DNA from: Sorangium cellulosum So0157-2
GTDB taxonomy: Bacteria > Myxococcota_A > Polyangia > Polyangiales > Polyangiaceae
NCBI RefSeq assembly: GCF_000418325.1
Contig: NC_021658.1
Span: 3,410,001 to 3,474,000, forward strand
Reading direction: 5' to 3'
Length of the DNA stretch: 64,000 nucleotides
The translations under genes and the position numbers were made by a program. Positions 12,996 through 22,120 of the stretch are shown here, piece by piece. Position 1 is the first letter of the stretch; each line of letters opens with the position of its first letter. The notes below the pieces were generated by a model. The model worked only from the letters and a program-made list of their open reading frames with translations. It did no database searches and was not told the DNA's origin.

Positions 12996-13625
12996 ATGGC
13001 TGGTGTTCGTGAGAAGCTGTTGACCGCATCCGACCTCGCAGCCCTGTGCGAGGTCGACTTGAAGACAATCCATAACTGGGTGGATCGAGGGAGGATTGCC
13101 CATTTCCGTACGCCAGGGAGACACTTGCGCTTCAAGGCGGCGGATGTGGCCGAGTTCCTTCGTGCATGGGGCTATTCGGTGCCCCGGGAGCTCGCCAAGG
13201 CGACCTCCAAGTCGATGATGGCCATCGGCACCAAGGACACGATGGCCCACGTGGCGCGAGCCCTCGGGGAAGGCGTGCCCATCCGGCACGCGAACCACCC
13301 GTACGACGCGCTGATCTACGCGGGGGCGGACCCCGCGGACGTGTACATCATCGACGTTCGGGCCGTGTCCGGCGACGTGGACGTCACCTCCCTCTTCGAG
13401 GCGCTCCACCGAGCGAACTCGCAGGGGACGTTCGTCGCGCTGTCGGACGAGCCGATCAGCTTGCCCCCGTTCGTGGGGAGGATCGGCCGCAACGACGCGC
13501 AGCAGCTAAGGGCATTCCTGATGCCTGAAGCGGCCGCGCAGCCGGGAGCGCCCCTCCAGGCGAGCGCCGGCGCAGCCTCGGAAGAGCCGCCGCGGAGCCT
13601 GGCCGCAGGCGGATCCTCGCGCTGA
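12996..13625 (+). CDS. Excisionase/MerR-type HTH protein with receiver-like C-terminal domain
   Basis: The 209-residue protein begins with an excisionase-family winged HTH (LLTASDLAALCEVDLKTIHN, WVDRGRIAHFRTPGRHLRF, then ADVAEFLRAWGY), the DNA-binding fold also used by BldC/MerR_17 proteins. About 110 residues follow with the alternating strand/helix pattern of a response-regulator receiver (MMAIGTKDTMAHVARAL, DALIYAGADPADVYIIDVR, GTFVALSDEP). The acidic pocket and conserved Lys are not clearly present, so it may be a pseudo-receiver. An Ala-rich tail ends the protein. The ATG at 12996 is used because upstream codons add an unrelated stretch. It stands alone and is followed directly by a strong hairpin. 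A stand-alone transcription factor is most likely. Confidence 0.8.
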   Translation: MAGVREKLLTASDLAALCEVDLKTIHNWVDRGRIAHFRTPGRHLRFKAADVAEFLRAWGYSVPRELAKATSKSMMAIGTKDTMAHVARALGEGVPIRHANHPYDALIYAGADPADVYIIDVRAVSGDVDVTSLFEALHRANSQGTFVALSDEPISLPPFVGRIGRNDAQQLRAFLMPEAAAQPGAPLQASAGAASEEPPRSLAAGGSSR

Positions 13626-13635
13626 GCGAGGGCCC

Positions 13636-13678
13636 CGGCCGTCCTGCGCCCAGCTCAACGGCTGGGCGAGGACGGCCG
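13636..13678. terminator. Strong hairpin, probable bidirectional terminator
   Basis: The arms 13636-13654 and 13661-13678 form an 18-bp GC-rich stem with one bulged G and a six-base loop (tcaacg). It begins 11 bases after the stop of the HTH gene and lies between convergent genes. There is no T-tract, as is common in very GC-rich genomes. Confidence 0.7.
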
Positions 13679-13898
13679 CGGGCGACGGAGGAGAGCCCGC
13701 CACCGAGCGCAGCACTGCAAGCACGACCCGCTGAGGACAGAACCCCCCTCCGCAGCGCAACCTGGGGCCGGTTGAAGGGTCGCTCGCAACCCAGCTGCCG
13801 AGCCCGCTCCTGCGCTTTCCTGGATGAGCTGGAGAAGAAAAGTTCGAGGAGCGCGGGCCGCGCCGCGGACACGCACTGGCGGCGGCGGCTCAGCTCGC

Positions 13899-15281
13899 TC
13901 AGCTGCCGGCGATGGTCATGGCGGAGACCCGGAACGTCGGAGATGACGTCGCCGTCCGGAGATCGAGGTCGTTCCCGACCGCGTCGATCCGCTGCAAGAG
14001 CTCGTCGAGGTTCAGCGAGATGGTCACCTCGCTGACCGGGTAGGTCAGCTCACCGTTCTCGATCCAGAAGCCGGCGGCGCCGCGGGAGAAATCGCCGGTC
14101 ACGGCGTTGAAGCCGAAGCCCATCATCTCGGTGACGTACAGCCCGCGCGGCGTGGAGCGGACGATCTCTTCCGCGGGCGTGGCGGTGGGCTGCAGGATGA
14201 AGTTCGAGGTCGACGGGCCCACGCCGCCGCCGGCGCCGCGCGAGGCGCTGCCGGTCGAGGAGCGCTTGAGCTTCCGGCCGCTGTAGCTGTCGCAGAGGTA
14301 AGTCTTCAGGATGCCCTGCTCGACAACGACGTTGCGCCTGGACGGGAGGCCCTCGCCGTCGAACGGGCGCGAGCCGGGCGCGCGCGGGATCAAGGGGTCG
14401 TCGACGACGGTGATGAGATCGCTGGCGACGCGCGTCCCCTCGCGGCCGATGAGGTAGCTCGACTTGCGCCAGATCGCGCTGCCCATGAGGCAGGAGCCGA
14501 GCAGCCCGAGCATCGAGCGGGCGACGTCCGGGTCGAAGACGACGGGCGCCTCGCAGGTCGGCACCTTGCGGGCGCCGAGCTTGCGCAGCGTCCGGCGGGC
14601 CGCCTCGCGGCCCACGGCGTCCGGGGCGTCCAGGTCCGCGAGGTGGCGCCGGGCGGTGAAGTAGAAGCCGCGGCGCTTCTTCTCGTCGCTGTCGTCGGCG
14701 ACCGGGGAGACCACGAGCTGGGCGTACGAGCCGGCGACGCCGCCGCGGAACCCGCCGGACAGGACGAGGGCGTAAGCGCCTGCGCTGCGCGAGAACGTCG
14801 CGCCCTCGCTGTTCGTGATGCGGGGGTCGGCGTCGCGCGCGGCCTGCTCGCCGCGGCGCGCGAGGTCGATGGCCTGCGCGGCCGTGACCTCGCCGCCCGA
14901 GGGATCGTAGAGATCGAGCGCGGGGAAGTTCCCCTTGGCGATGAGCTCCGGATCGGCGGGGCCGGCGAACTCGTCCTCTTGAGAGATGTCGGCGAGCTCC
15001 AGCGCGTCCGCGACGAACCGATCGAGGCCGCGGGGCGTGAGGTCGGAGGTCGAGGTCAGCGCGACGCGCTGCTTCTTGATGATCCGCATGCCGAGGCCCT
15101 TGTGGACGGCCTCCTCGACGAGCTCGGGCTCGCCGAGCCGCACCTTGGTGGTGAGCTCGGAGCCGGAGCGGGCGATCGCCTCCGCGACGTCGGCGCCGCC
15201 TTTCCTGGCGCGGGTCACCACCTGCTCGGCCAGCTCCATCAGTTCTTCGATCTGACGATCCATGCGGGCTCGTTCGGACAT
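13899..15281 (-). CDS. pmbA: TldE/PmbA-family protein (metalloprotease partner subunit)
   Basis: The 460-residue protein matches the TldD/PmbA family over its whole length. Visible blocks are RKGGADVAEAIARSGSEL near the N-terminus, GLGMRIIKKQRVALTSTSDL, ITNSEGATFSRS, the central PSRRNVVVEQGILKTYLCDS, and the C-terminal TEMMGFGFNAVTGDFSRGA with FWIENGELTYPVSEVTISL. The HExxxH zinc motif of TldD is not seen, so it is the TldE/PmbA-type subunit. In Enterobacteria TldD and TldE form a heterodimeric protease acting on unfolded small peptides such as microcin precursors and CcdA. No tldD lies in the window. A methionine at 15263 is an alternative start. The gene is convergent with the HTH gene and separated from it by a strong hairpin. 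Confidence 0.92.
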   Translation of the reverse strand: MSERARMDRQIEELMELAEQVVTRARKGGADVAEAIARSGSELTTKVRLGEPELVEEAVHKGLGMRIIKKQRVALTSTSDLTPRGLDRFVADALELADISQEDEFAGPADPELIAKGNFPALDLYDPSGGEVTAAQAIDLARRGEQAARDADPRITNSEGATFSRSAGAYALVLSGGFRGGVAGSYAQLVVSPVADDSDEKKRRGFYFTARRHLADLDAPDAVGREAARRTLRKLGARKVPTCEAPVVFDPDVARSMLGLLGSCLMGSAIWRKSSYLIGREGTRVASDLITVVDDPLIPRAPGSRPFDGEGLPSRRNVVVEQGILKTYLCDSYSGRKLKRSSTGSASRGAGGGVGPSTSNFILQPTATPAEEIVRSTPRGLYVTEMMGFGFNAVTGDFSRGAAGFWIENGELTYPVSEVTISLNLDELLQRIDAVGNDLDLRTATSSPTFRVSAMTIAGS

Positions 15282-15310
15282 GAGGCGACAGGGTGGTGGA
15301 GCGCGGTGGC

Positions 15311-15424
15311 TCCGTCAACGCGGTGACGCGGCGGGCCGGCCGCCGCGGCGGTCCGTCGACGCGGTGACGCGGCGGGCCGCGGGGCCGCGGCGGTCCGTCG
15401 ATGCGGTGACGCGGCGGGCCGCGC
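15311..15424. repeat. Three tandem repeats of 41-42 bp
   Basis: Copies of a unit beginning tccgtc(a/g)a(c/t)gcggtgacg start at 15311, 15352 and 15394 and share the core gcggtgacgcggcgggcc. They fill the gap between the pmbA start and the end of the next minus-strand gene. No function is evident. Confidence 0.75.
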
Positions 15425-15437
15425 TCGCGGGGGCGCC

Positions 15438-16190
15438 TCAGCCCGGCCGGTTCGAGCGGCCACCCTTGCCGAGGCCGAGCCGGCGCTGCGGGCGCGTCGA
15501 GGCGGGCCGCGGCGGTTCGGCCGCTGGGGGCGGCGCGCTCGGGACGGCGCGGGGGCGCGGGCCGGCGGGGGGCTCACCCTTCTGTGCGCCGCCCGGCGGC
15601 TCGCGCCGGAGGAGGGCGCTCACGGTGACCGCGAAGCCGGCGGCGAGCATGGTGTGCATCCAGAGGAGCGCGTAGCCGAGCGGACCGCCGGTGATCGGAT
15701 GGACGCCGAAGTCGCCCTCGACCTGCCGGTAGGTGCCGTCGAGCGCGAGGCGCCGGGACAGGGCGAGGACGGCGATCAGGGCGATCGCGAGCGGCGCGCC
15801 GGCGAAGACGGCCAGCGCGCGGAGCGAGCGCTGCGCGGTCGGTCGGCCGCCGGCGCTCGCGGCGAAGCGCTGCGCGGCGACGAACCCGGCGGGCACCGAG
15901 GCGGCGTCGAGGAGGAGCAGCACGAGGTCGACGGCGGACGGGATCCTGCGGGTGTCGACGAGGTACGCGAAGCTCCAGTCGGGCGCGAAGACGAGGAAGT
16001 AAGCGCAGACCGGGGCGAAGACGAGGACGGCGAACAGGGCAACGAGGGCGAGCGGCCGATCGGGGGCGCCGGACGCGAGCCGTGGCTCCGCCGCGCGGAG
16101 CGCGCCTGGGCGGTGAGAGGCTGCTGCGCTGAACCAGGCGAGCAGCGCGCCGAGAGCAAAGCCGACGAGGGGAGCGACGAAGGCGGGCAC
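15438..16190 (-). CDS. Multi-spanning membrane protein of unknown function
   Basis: The product (about 250 residues from the GTG at 16190) has four or five hydrophobic segments, including FVAPLVGFALGALLAWFSAA, LALVALFAVLVFAPVCAYFL, AVDLVLLLLDAASVPAGFV, FAGAPLAIALIAVLALS and a final one near YALLWMHTMLAAGFAVTVSA. A basic, Pro-rich cytoplasmic tail follows. I recognise no family. A longer reading from a GTG at 16259 adds a hydrophilic stretch without a ribosome-binding site; neither start has a good one, so the N-terminus is uncertain. The gene is divergent from larB across a region containing a long G tract. Confidence 0.7.
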   Translation of the reverse strand: MPAFVAPLVGFALGALLAWFSAAASHRPGALRAAEPRLASGAPDRPLALVALFAVLVFAPVCAYFLVFAPDWSFAYLVDTRRIPSAVDLVLLLLDAASVPAGFVAAQRFAASAGGRPTAQRSLRALAVFAGAPLAIALIAVLALSRRLALDGTYRQVEGDFGVHPITGGPLGYALLWMHTMLAAGFAVTVSALLRREPPGGAQKGEPPAGPRPRAVPSAPPPAAEPPRPASTRPQRRLGLGKGGRSNRPG

Positions 16191-16368
16191 GCGGCGCGGA
16201 ACGTAGTCCTGTCGCCCCCTCCTGTGCAAAGAGCCTGGAGAGTTTGCGTGGAGCGGCACAAGGAAGCGAGGGGAGCGCGCCGGGACGGCGCGTCTGGGGG
16301 ACGGCGCGTCGCGCGAGAGGAGCGCGCGCCGAGCCGCGGAGGCGCACGGCCGGGCGCCCCGCGGGCCC

Positions 16369-16409
16369 GGGGGGGGGGGGGAAGGGGGGGCGGGGGGGGG
16401 GGGGGGGGG
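16369..16409 (+). repeat. Long poly-G tract between divergent genes
   Basis: The tract reads as about 13 G, aa, seven G, c, then 18 G, ending at 16409, only 61 bases before larB. It can form a G-quadruplex on the plus strand and is a likely slippage site. Homopolymers of this length are also frequent sites of sequencing error, so exact run lengths should not be trusted. Confidence 0.85.
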
Positions 16410-16470
16410 AACGTGCGGACGGGGCGGAACGTTTGCTCTGGCGGCGCCGCCGCGCTAAGCGGCTGCGCAC

Positions 16471-17223
16471 ATGGAGCCGCGCCTCGTCCGGGAAATGCTT
16501 GAGCGCGTTCGCACCGGCGAGCTCGCCGTCGAGGAGGCGCTCGAGGCGCTCCGAGGCCTGCCTTTCCGGGATCTGGGCGTCGCGACGGTCGATCACCACC
16601 GCGCCCTCCGGCAGGGCGTGCCCGAGGTGATCTTCGGCGAAGGGAAGACCCCCGAGCAGATCGCCCTGATCGCCCAGGAGATCTCGGGGGCCGGGCAGAA
16701 CGTGCTCGTGACCCGGGTCGACGCCGCGAAGGGCGCGGCGGTGGCGTCGCTCTTGCCCGCGTTTCGCTACGTCCCCCTGGCGCGGACCGGCACCGTCGAG
16801 GTCGCGCCGACGCCGAAGCGCGCCGCCGGTCCGGTCGCGGTCGTGACCGCGGGCACGAGCGACGTCCCGGTCGCCGAGGAGGCCATCGAGACGCTGCGCG
16901 CCGTGGGGCTCGAGGCGAAGCGGCTGTACGACGTGGGGGTCGCGGGGCTGCATCGCTTCCTCCATCGCGTCGAGGAGCTGCGCAAGGCGTCCGCCGTGAT
17001 CGTGGTCGCGGGCATGGAGGGCGCGCTGCCGAGCGTGGTCGGCGGGCTCGTGGCGGCCCCGGTCGTCGCGGTCCCGACGGCGGTCGGCTACGGCGCGGCC
17101 CTGGGCGGCTTCACCGCGCTCTTCTGCATGCTCACGTCGTGCGCCTCCGGCGTCGCCGTGGTCAACATCGACAGCGGCTTCGGCGCGGCGATGGTGGTGC
17201 ACCGCATGTTGCCGAAGGAGTGA
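16471..17223 (+). CDS. larB: LarB, nickel-pincer cofactor biosynthesis carboxylase/hydrolase
   Basis: The 250-residue protein has the LarB N-terminal motif ([29 protein letters not shown]) and a C-terminal PurE/AIR-carboxylase-like domain ([58 protein letters not shown]). LarB carboxylates and hydrolyses nicotinic acid adenine dinucleotide, the first step to the nickel-pincer nucleotide used by lactate racemase and other LarA-family enzymes. larC follows 68 bases downstream on the same strand, so the pair is almost certainly an operon. larE, the sulfur-transfer step, and larA are not in the window. The upstream region carries a long poly-G tract. Confidence 0.93.
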   Translation: MEPRLVREMLERVRTGELAVEEALEALRGLPFRDLGVATVDHHRALRQGVPEVIFGEGKTPEQIALIAQEISGAGQNVLVTRVDAAKGAAVASLLPAFRYVPLARTGTVEVAPTPKRAAGPVAVVTAGTSDVPVAEEAIETLRAVGLEAKRLYDVGVAGLHRFLHRVEELRKASAVIVVAGMEGALPSVVGGLVAAPVVAVPTAVGYGAALGGFTALFCMLTSCASGVAVVNIDSGFGAAMVVHRMLPKE

Positions 17224-17291
17224 GCGCTCGACGAGCGCGACCGCGGGAGCGCCGCGAGGCACAGACGCCCGGCGAACGGAGCAGGCGAGAC

Positions 17292-18668
17292 ATGGGACAC
17301 GGGCACGATCACGACCATGCGCACGGGCACGGTCACGACCACGACCACGCGCATGGGCACGGTCACGACCACGGGCACGACCACGACCACGGTCACGACC
17401 ACGGGCACGGTCACGACCATGCGCACGACCACGACCACGACCACGCGCACGGGCACGACCACCCGCGCGCGCCGCTCCTCGAAGAAGGCGCGGGCGCCGG
17501 CAAGATCCTGTTCTTCGACGCCTTCAGCGGGATCGCCGGCGACATGACCATCGCCGCGCTGCTCGATCTCGGGGTGCCGCTCCTCGTCATCGAGCGCGCC
17601 GTCGCGGCGCTGCCCATCGAGGGGTTCCACCTGCACCGCGGGCACGCGCACCGCAGCGGCATCGTGGCGACCTCGTTCGACGTGCACGTCGAGGCGCCGC
17701 AGCCGGAGCGCACCTACGGATCGATCGACGCCATGCTCGCCGCGGCGCCGCTCGATCCGCCCGTCGCCGCGCTGGCGCGCCGGATCTTCCGGCGCCTCGG
17801 CGAGGCGGAGGCCGCCGTGCACCGGATCCGCCTGGAAGACGTGCACTTCCACGAGGTCGGCGCCGTCGACGCGATCGTCGACATCGTGGGCGCCGCCGCG
17901 GCGATCGTGCACATCGGCGCGGAGGTCGTCGGATCGCCGCTGCCCATGGGGCGCGGGTTCGTGAAGGCGCGGCACGGGATCCTCCCGCTGCCGCCGCCCG
18001 CCGCGGTCGCGTGCCTCCGCGGCGTCCCGACGTACGGCGTCGACCTCGACGCCGAGCTGGTCACGCCCACCGGCGCGGCCATCATCGCCGCGCTGGCGAC
18101 CCGGTTCGAGCGCTGGCCGACGTTCGCGCCCGACCGGATCGGCTTCGGCGCCGGCCAGCGAGAGCTCCCGGACCGCCCCAACCTGCTGCGGGTCGTCCTG
18201 GGGACGCGCTCGGGCGGGGAGGAGAGCCTCGGGAGCGCGTCGCACGTGATCGTCGAGGCCAACGTCGACGACCTCACCGGCGAGGTGGCGGGGCACGCGA
18301 TCGAGGCGCTGTTCGCGGCAGGCGCGCTCGACGCGTGGGCGGCGCCGATCACGATGAAGAAAGGGCGGCCCGCGCTGACGATCGCGGCGCTCGCCGCCGC
18401 CCCCCAGGCCGACGCGGTGGCGACGGCGCTGCTCCGCGAGACGACCAGCATCGGGCTCCGGAAGATCCCCGTCGCCCGCACGGAGCGGCCGCGGCGCATC
18501 ACCACCGTGAAGACCGCGTACGGCGCCATCCGGGTGAAGATCAGCGAGGGGCCGTTCGGGCCGCCGCAGGTCAAGCCGGAGTTCGACGACTGCGCCGCGG
18601 CGGCGAGGACCCACGGCGTCCCGGTGCGCGAGGTCGTCTCGGCGGCGCTCGCGGCCGCCAAGGGGTGA
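17292..18668 (+). CDS. larC: LarC, nickel insertase, with a 28-histidine N-terminal extension
   Basis: The 458-residue product begins with about 57 residues of strictly alternating X-His (X = Gly, Asp or Ala), holding 28 histidines. A full LarC follows: [58 protein letters not shown] and a C-terminal half from about residue 310 ([20 protein letters not shown]). LarC is a CTP-dependent cyclometallase that puts Ni into the pincer nucleotide. In Lactobacillus it is made from larC1/larC2 by frameshifting, but here it is a single frame. The His tract is probably a nickel store or delivery arm (inference). The ATG at 17292 has GGAG and GGCGAG purine stretches upstream and is the natural start of the His tract. 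Confidence 0.93.
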   Translation: MGHGHDHDHAHGHGHDHDHAHGHGHDHGHDHDHGHDHGHGHDHAHDHDHDHAHGHDHPRAPLLEEGAGAGKILFFDAFSGIAGDMTIAALLDLGVPLLVIERAVAALPIEGFHLHRGHAHRSGIVATSFDVHVEAPQPERTYGSIDAMLAAAPLDPPVAALARRIFRRLGEAEAAVHRIRLEDVHFHEVGAVDAIVDIVGAAAAIVHIGAEVVGSPLPMGRGFVKARHGILPLPPPAAVACLRGVPTYGVDLDAELVTPTGAAIIAALATRFERWPTFAPDRIGFGAGQRELPDRPNLLRVVLGTRSGGEESLGSASHVIVEANVDDLTGEVAGHAIEALFAAGALDAWAAPITMKKGRPALTIAALAAAPQADAVATALLRETTSIGLRKIPVARTERPRRITTVKTAYGAIRVKISEGPFGPPQVKPEFDDCAAAARTHGVPVREVVSAALAAAKG

Positions 18669-18772
18669 CGCGGCGGCCGCCGGTCGATGACGCCGGCGGC
18701 GACGCAACGCCTCGGCGCCGCGCGCGCGCCGGGGCGACGGCCGCGCTCACCTGAAAGGGCGGACGCGCGCGC

Positions 18773-19429
18773 TCAGTCGGGGCGCTCGATCGGCAGCGCC
18801 TCGGCCTCCCACGAGAGGAAGCCCCCCTCGAGGAACGCGACGGGGACGCCCTCCTCCGCGAGCTTCGCGGCCATCTCCTTCGACTTGTCGCCGGAGCGAC
18901 AGTAGAGGACCGGCGCGCCCGGGAGCATGTGGAGCTCGGCGAGCCGCCCCTCGATCTCCTCCAGCGGGAGGTGCACCGCGCTGGGGATGTGGGCGCGGCC
19001 GTACGCGTTGGCCTCGCGCGTATCGACGGGGACCACCTGGCCTTGCTGGATGAGCTGCGCCAGCTCGACCGCCCGGATCGCCCCCTCGGCGCGCGGGAGG
19101 AACGGCTCGAGCATCTCGCGGAGCTGCTTGCGGTTGAGGACGCCCTGCTCCGCGGCCGCCGGGCGGCCCCGGTGAAAGACCATGAACGTCGGGACGGCCT
19201 GGATGCGCAGCATCGTGGCGATGCGCTTCGACTTGTCGATGTCGATCTTGACCACCTTGGCCTTGCCCTCGAGCTCGCGCGCGATGGCGTCGACCTCCGG
19301 CGCGACCGTTTTGCACGGCCCGCACCAGGTGGCGGTGAAATCGATGAGCACGGGCAACTCGCTGCGGAGCACCTCGCGCTCGAACTCCTGCTCGCTGATC
19401 TCGGGAACGGCCATGGCGGGCGAATTCAT
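18773..19429 (-). CDS. Thioredoxin-rhodanese fusion protein
   Basis: The 218-residue protein joins two redox/sulfur domains. Residues about 8-112 are a thioredoxin with WCGPC (Cys36/Cys39) and the cis-proline strand IQAVPTFMVFHRG. Residues about 118-218 are a single-domain rhodanese with DTREANAYGRAHIPSAVHLP and the active-site loop YCRSGDKS. Such a fusion could reduce disulfides or persulfides formed on the rhodanese cysteine, so sulfur transfer or peroxide/sulfide handling is a reasonable guess. There is no signal peptide, so it acts in the cytoplasm. The ATG at 19429 has GGGAAGG six bases upstream; a later ATG at 19414 is possible. It is convergent with larC. Confidence 0.9.
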   Translation of the reverse strand: MNSPAMAVPEISEQEFEREVLRSELPVLIDFTATWCGPCKTVAPEVDAIARELEGKAKVVKIDIDKSKRIATMLRIQAVPTFMVFHRGRPAAAEQGVLNRKQLREMLEPFLPRAEGAIRAVELAQLIQQGQVVPVDTREANAYGRAHIPSAVHLPLEEIEGRLAELHMLPGAPVLYCRSGDKSKEMAAKLAEEGVPVAFLEGGFLSWEAEALPIERPD

Positions 19430-19609
19430 AGCGGGCCTTCCCATCGAGATCGAGTGGCGCGAGCGCCCCGCCGCCGAGATCGCGCGAATGAGGCCGATTT
19501 CGGCGAAATCCCGGCGCGACCGCGGCGCGGGGCGCGCGGCCGGCGGCGGGCGCAGCGGAGACGGCCGCGGGCGCGTCGCCCGCCGCGCGCGCCGCCCCGC
19601 CGCGCGCCC

Positions 19610-20605
19610 TCAGCGCGGCGTCCGCGAGCGTACGGTGCGCGCGTCGACGGCGTCGCGCAGCGCGTCGGCGATGAGGTACGAGCCGCCGACCGTCGCGAGG
19701 AGCAGCAGGCCGGGGAGCACGAGCAGCCGGATCTCGCTCGGGTGCCGCGCCGCCTGGCCCAGCGTCTCCCCCCACGACGCCACGCGCGTGGGCGCGCCCA
19801 TCCCGAGGAACGAGATCGCCGCCTCGAGCAGGACCACGGACGCCACGCCGAGCACCGAGCTCACGATCGTGGGGCCGAGCGCGTTCGGGAGGATGTGGCG
19901 GTAGAAGACGCGCAGCCGGGTGCTGCCGAGCGCGCGCGCGGCCATCACGTACTCCTCGCTCGAGGCGCGCAGCACCTCGGCGCGCACGAGGCGCGCGATC
20001 TCCGCCCAGCGGACGAAGGCGACCGCGAGCACCAGCGACAGCGCGGAGGGCTCGCGCTCGATGGCGCGCACGATCGCCACGACGAGGATCGCCGGGAAGG
20101 TGTCGACCGTCTCGACGAGGCGGACGAGGCCGTCGTTCCAGAAGCCGCGCAGCGTGCCGGCGAGCCCGCCGAGCACGACGCCGAGGAACATGCCCACGAG
20201 CACCGCGCTGAGCGACAGGCCGAGCGCGGTGCGCGCGCCGTAGATCAGCCGCGCGGCGAGATCGCGGCTCTCGAAGTCCGTGCCGAGCGGGTGATCGAGC
20301 GAGGGCGACGCGTTCGGGCCGGCGTCGGTCCGCTGCTCCGGGCCGTAACGGATGGGCGGCCAGAGCGCGACGCCCACCTCGAAGCGCACCCGGAGCTCGG
20401 CCTCGGTGAGCGACTCGAGCTCCGCGGCGTCGGTGACCGCGGGCAGGATCTCGGGGCCGTCCGGCCCGAGCCGGGCGATGGGCGCGGGGGCGGCGAGCAG
20501 CTCGGCGAAGATGGCGAGCAGCGCGAGCACGCCGAGCAGGACGGTGCCCGCGGCCACGCGCTTGCTGCCGATCATCCGGCGGAGGAACGCCGCCGCGTGC
20601 GTCAC
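19610..20605 (-). CDS. DppC/OppC-type ABC transporter permease
   Basis: The 331-residue membrane protein has one N-terminal helix (VLLGVLALLAIFAELLAAP), a periplasmic insert of about 70 residues, then the five-helix permease core. The binding-protein-dependent transport (EAA) motif is YVMAARALGSTRLRVFYRHI followed by LPNALGPTIV. It would pair with the DppB-type permease to move peptides or related solutes across the inner membrane, powered by ATPase subunits that are not encoded here. The GTG start overlaps the upstream permease stop as GTGA, so the two are translationally coupled. No substrate-binding protein gene is nearby. Confidence 0.88.
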   Translation of the reverse strand: MTHAAAFLRRMIGSKRVAAGTVLLGVLALLAIFAELLAAPAPIARLGPDGPEILPAVTDAAELESLTEAELRVRFEVGVALWPPIRYGPEQRTDAGPNASPSLDHPLGTDFESRDLAARLIYGARTALGLSLSAVLVGMFLGVVLGGLAGTLRGFWNDGLVRLVETVDTFPAILVVAIVRAIEREPSALSLVLAVAFVRWAEIARLVRAEVLRASSEEYVMAARALGSTRLRVFYRHILPNALGPTIVSSVLGVASVVLLEAAISFLGMGAPTRVASWGETLGQAARHPSEIRLLVLPGLLLLATVGGSYLIADALRDAVDARTVRSRTPR

Positions 20606-22105
20606 GCCCCGCTCCTCCGCGAGAGCACGGCCGGGCCGAGCCGCGGGTCGACGAGCACGTACGCGAGATCGGTGACGATCACGCCGAGCGCGGCGATGCC
20701 CGCGGCGCCGATGGAGATGGCCATGAGCCAGCTCACGTCGCGCGCCTGCACGGCGAGGAGGGTGAGCTCGCCGAGGCCGTGGAGCTCGAAGACGCGCTCC
20801 ACGACGAAGGCGCCGCCGAGCGCCATCGGCGGCTCGAGCATGGCGAGCGTCACCACCGGGAGCACGGCGTTGCGCAGCCCGTGGACGGCGATGGCGCGCG
20901 CGGCGCCGGCGCCGCGCGCCCGCGCGGCCCGGATGAAGTCCTGCGTGAGCACGGCGACGAGCGCCGCGCGCTGCTGGCGCGTCGGCGCGGCGATGAGCGA
21001 GAGCGCGATGAGGCACGTCGGCAGGAGCAGCGACTCCGCGCCGCCCGCGAGGAGCGCGGCGGCCACGGCCGCGACGGCGGTCGGGAGAACCGCGAGCGTG
21101 AGCACGGCGGCCGCGATGGCGGAGTCGCTCCGCCGCCCGCGCGAGGCCGCGCTCAGCGCGCCGAGCGGGATGGCCACGGCGTAGGCCAGGGCGATCGCGC
21201 CGAAGACGAGCGTGAGCGTGACCGGCGCGCGCCGCTCGAGCTCGTCGAGCACCGGCTCGCCGGTCGCCGCGACGCCGAGGCGGTGGGTGACCGCGCCGAG
21301 CGCCCACTTGCCGTACCGCGTCTCCAGCACCGTCGCCGCGAGCCGCGCCGGGCCGGAGAACACCTCGAAGTCGCTGCGGTAGACGTTCCAGAACGACTTC
21401 CACCGCGTGACGCACGCGCGCGCCTCCGCGAGGTCCTCGCCCGGCGCGATCCGGTCGTCGATCTCCGTGATGTGGGCGGCGACGTCGACGAGGGCGCGCG
21501 CCTGCTCGAGCGCCGCCGCGTCGCGCGGCGGCTGGAGCGCGGCGATCACCGGCTGCAGGGCGAACGTGTCGAGCTCGAGCAGCTCGGCGGCGCGCGACTC
21601 GGAGCCGTAGCGGACGAGGCGGCGCACCGCGCTCCGGACCGACGGGCTCCGGAACTCGATGCCGCGGTCGTCCCAGAAGCGCGTCCAGAAGGCGACCGCG
21701 TGCGCCGGGTCCGCGGCCTCGTCGGCGCGCGGCAGGCCCATCCGCGCCGCGACCGGCGCGAGCGCGAGGGCGACGCGGGTGCGCGGCTCGGGCGCGAGCG
21801 CGTCGAGCGGCAGGATGTGCGGCAGCGCGGCGCCGGGCGGCCGCGCCGTCGCCGCCGGCCGCGACCGCCTTCACGGCCGCGAGGGCGCGCAGGCGCACGT
21901 CGCGCGGCTCCAGGTTGATGAAGCGCGGGAGGTCGAGGAAGCGCTCCCGGCGCAGCCGGGCGAGCTCCGCGCTGGAGAGCGAGCTGGCGAGGAGCGGATC
22001 GTCCGTGGGATCCGGGACGAACGAGAGCACGAAGAACGTCAGCAGCGAGACGCCGACGAGGGTGGGCAGCGTCCAGAGGAGCCGTCGGAGCGCGTGGCGG
22101 AGCAT
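20602..22105 (-). CDS. DppB/OppB-type ABC transporter permease, interrupted by a frameshift
   Basis: The N-terminus from 22105 (LRRLLWTLPTLVGVSLLTFF, then VLSFVPDPTDDPL) is a normal DppB first helix. It continues as FINLEPRDVRLRALAAV and then turns into Arg/Ala-rich nonsense. From about 21865 a different frame takes over (PPGAALPHILPLDALAPEPR, MGLPRADEAADPAHAVAFW) and runs to 20602 with the permease core, including the EAA loop DFIRAARARGAGAARAIAV. One extra base, or two missing, between about 21835 and 21880 explains this. The gene is thus either a recent pseudogene or carries a sequence error. A periplasmic insert of over 150 residues sits between the first and second helices, far longer than in classical DppB. 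It follows the FHA-pseudoprotease gene by 15 bases and overlaps dppC by four. Confidence 0.78.
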
Positions 22106-22120
22106 CTCTCTCGCGCGGGG

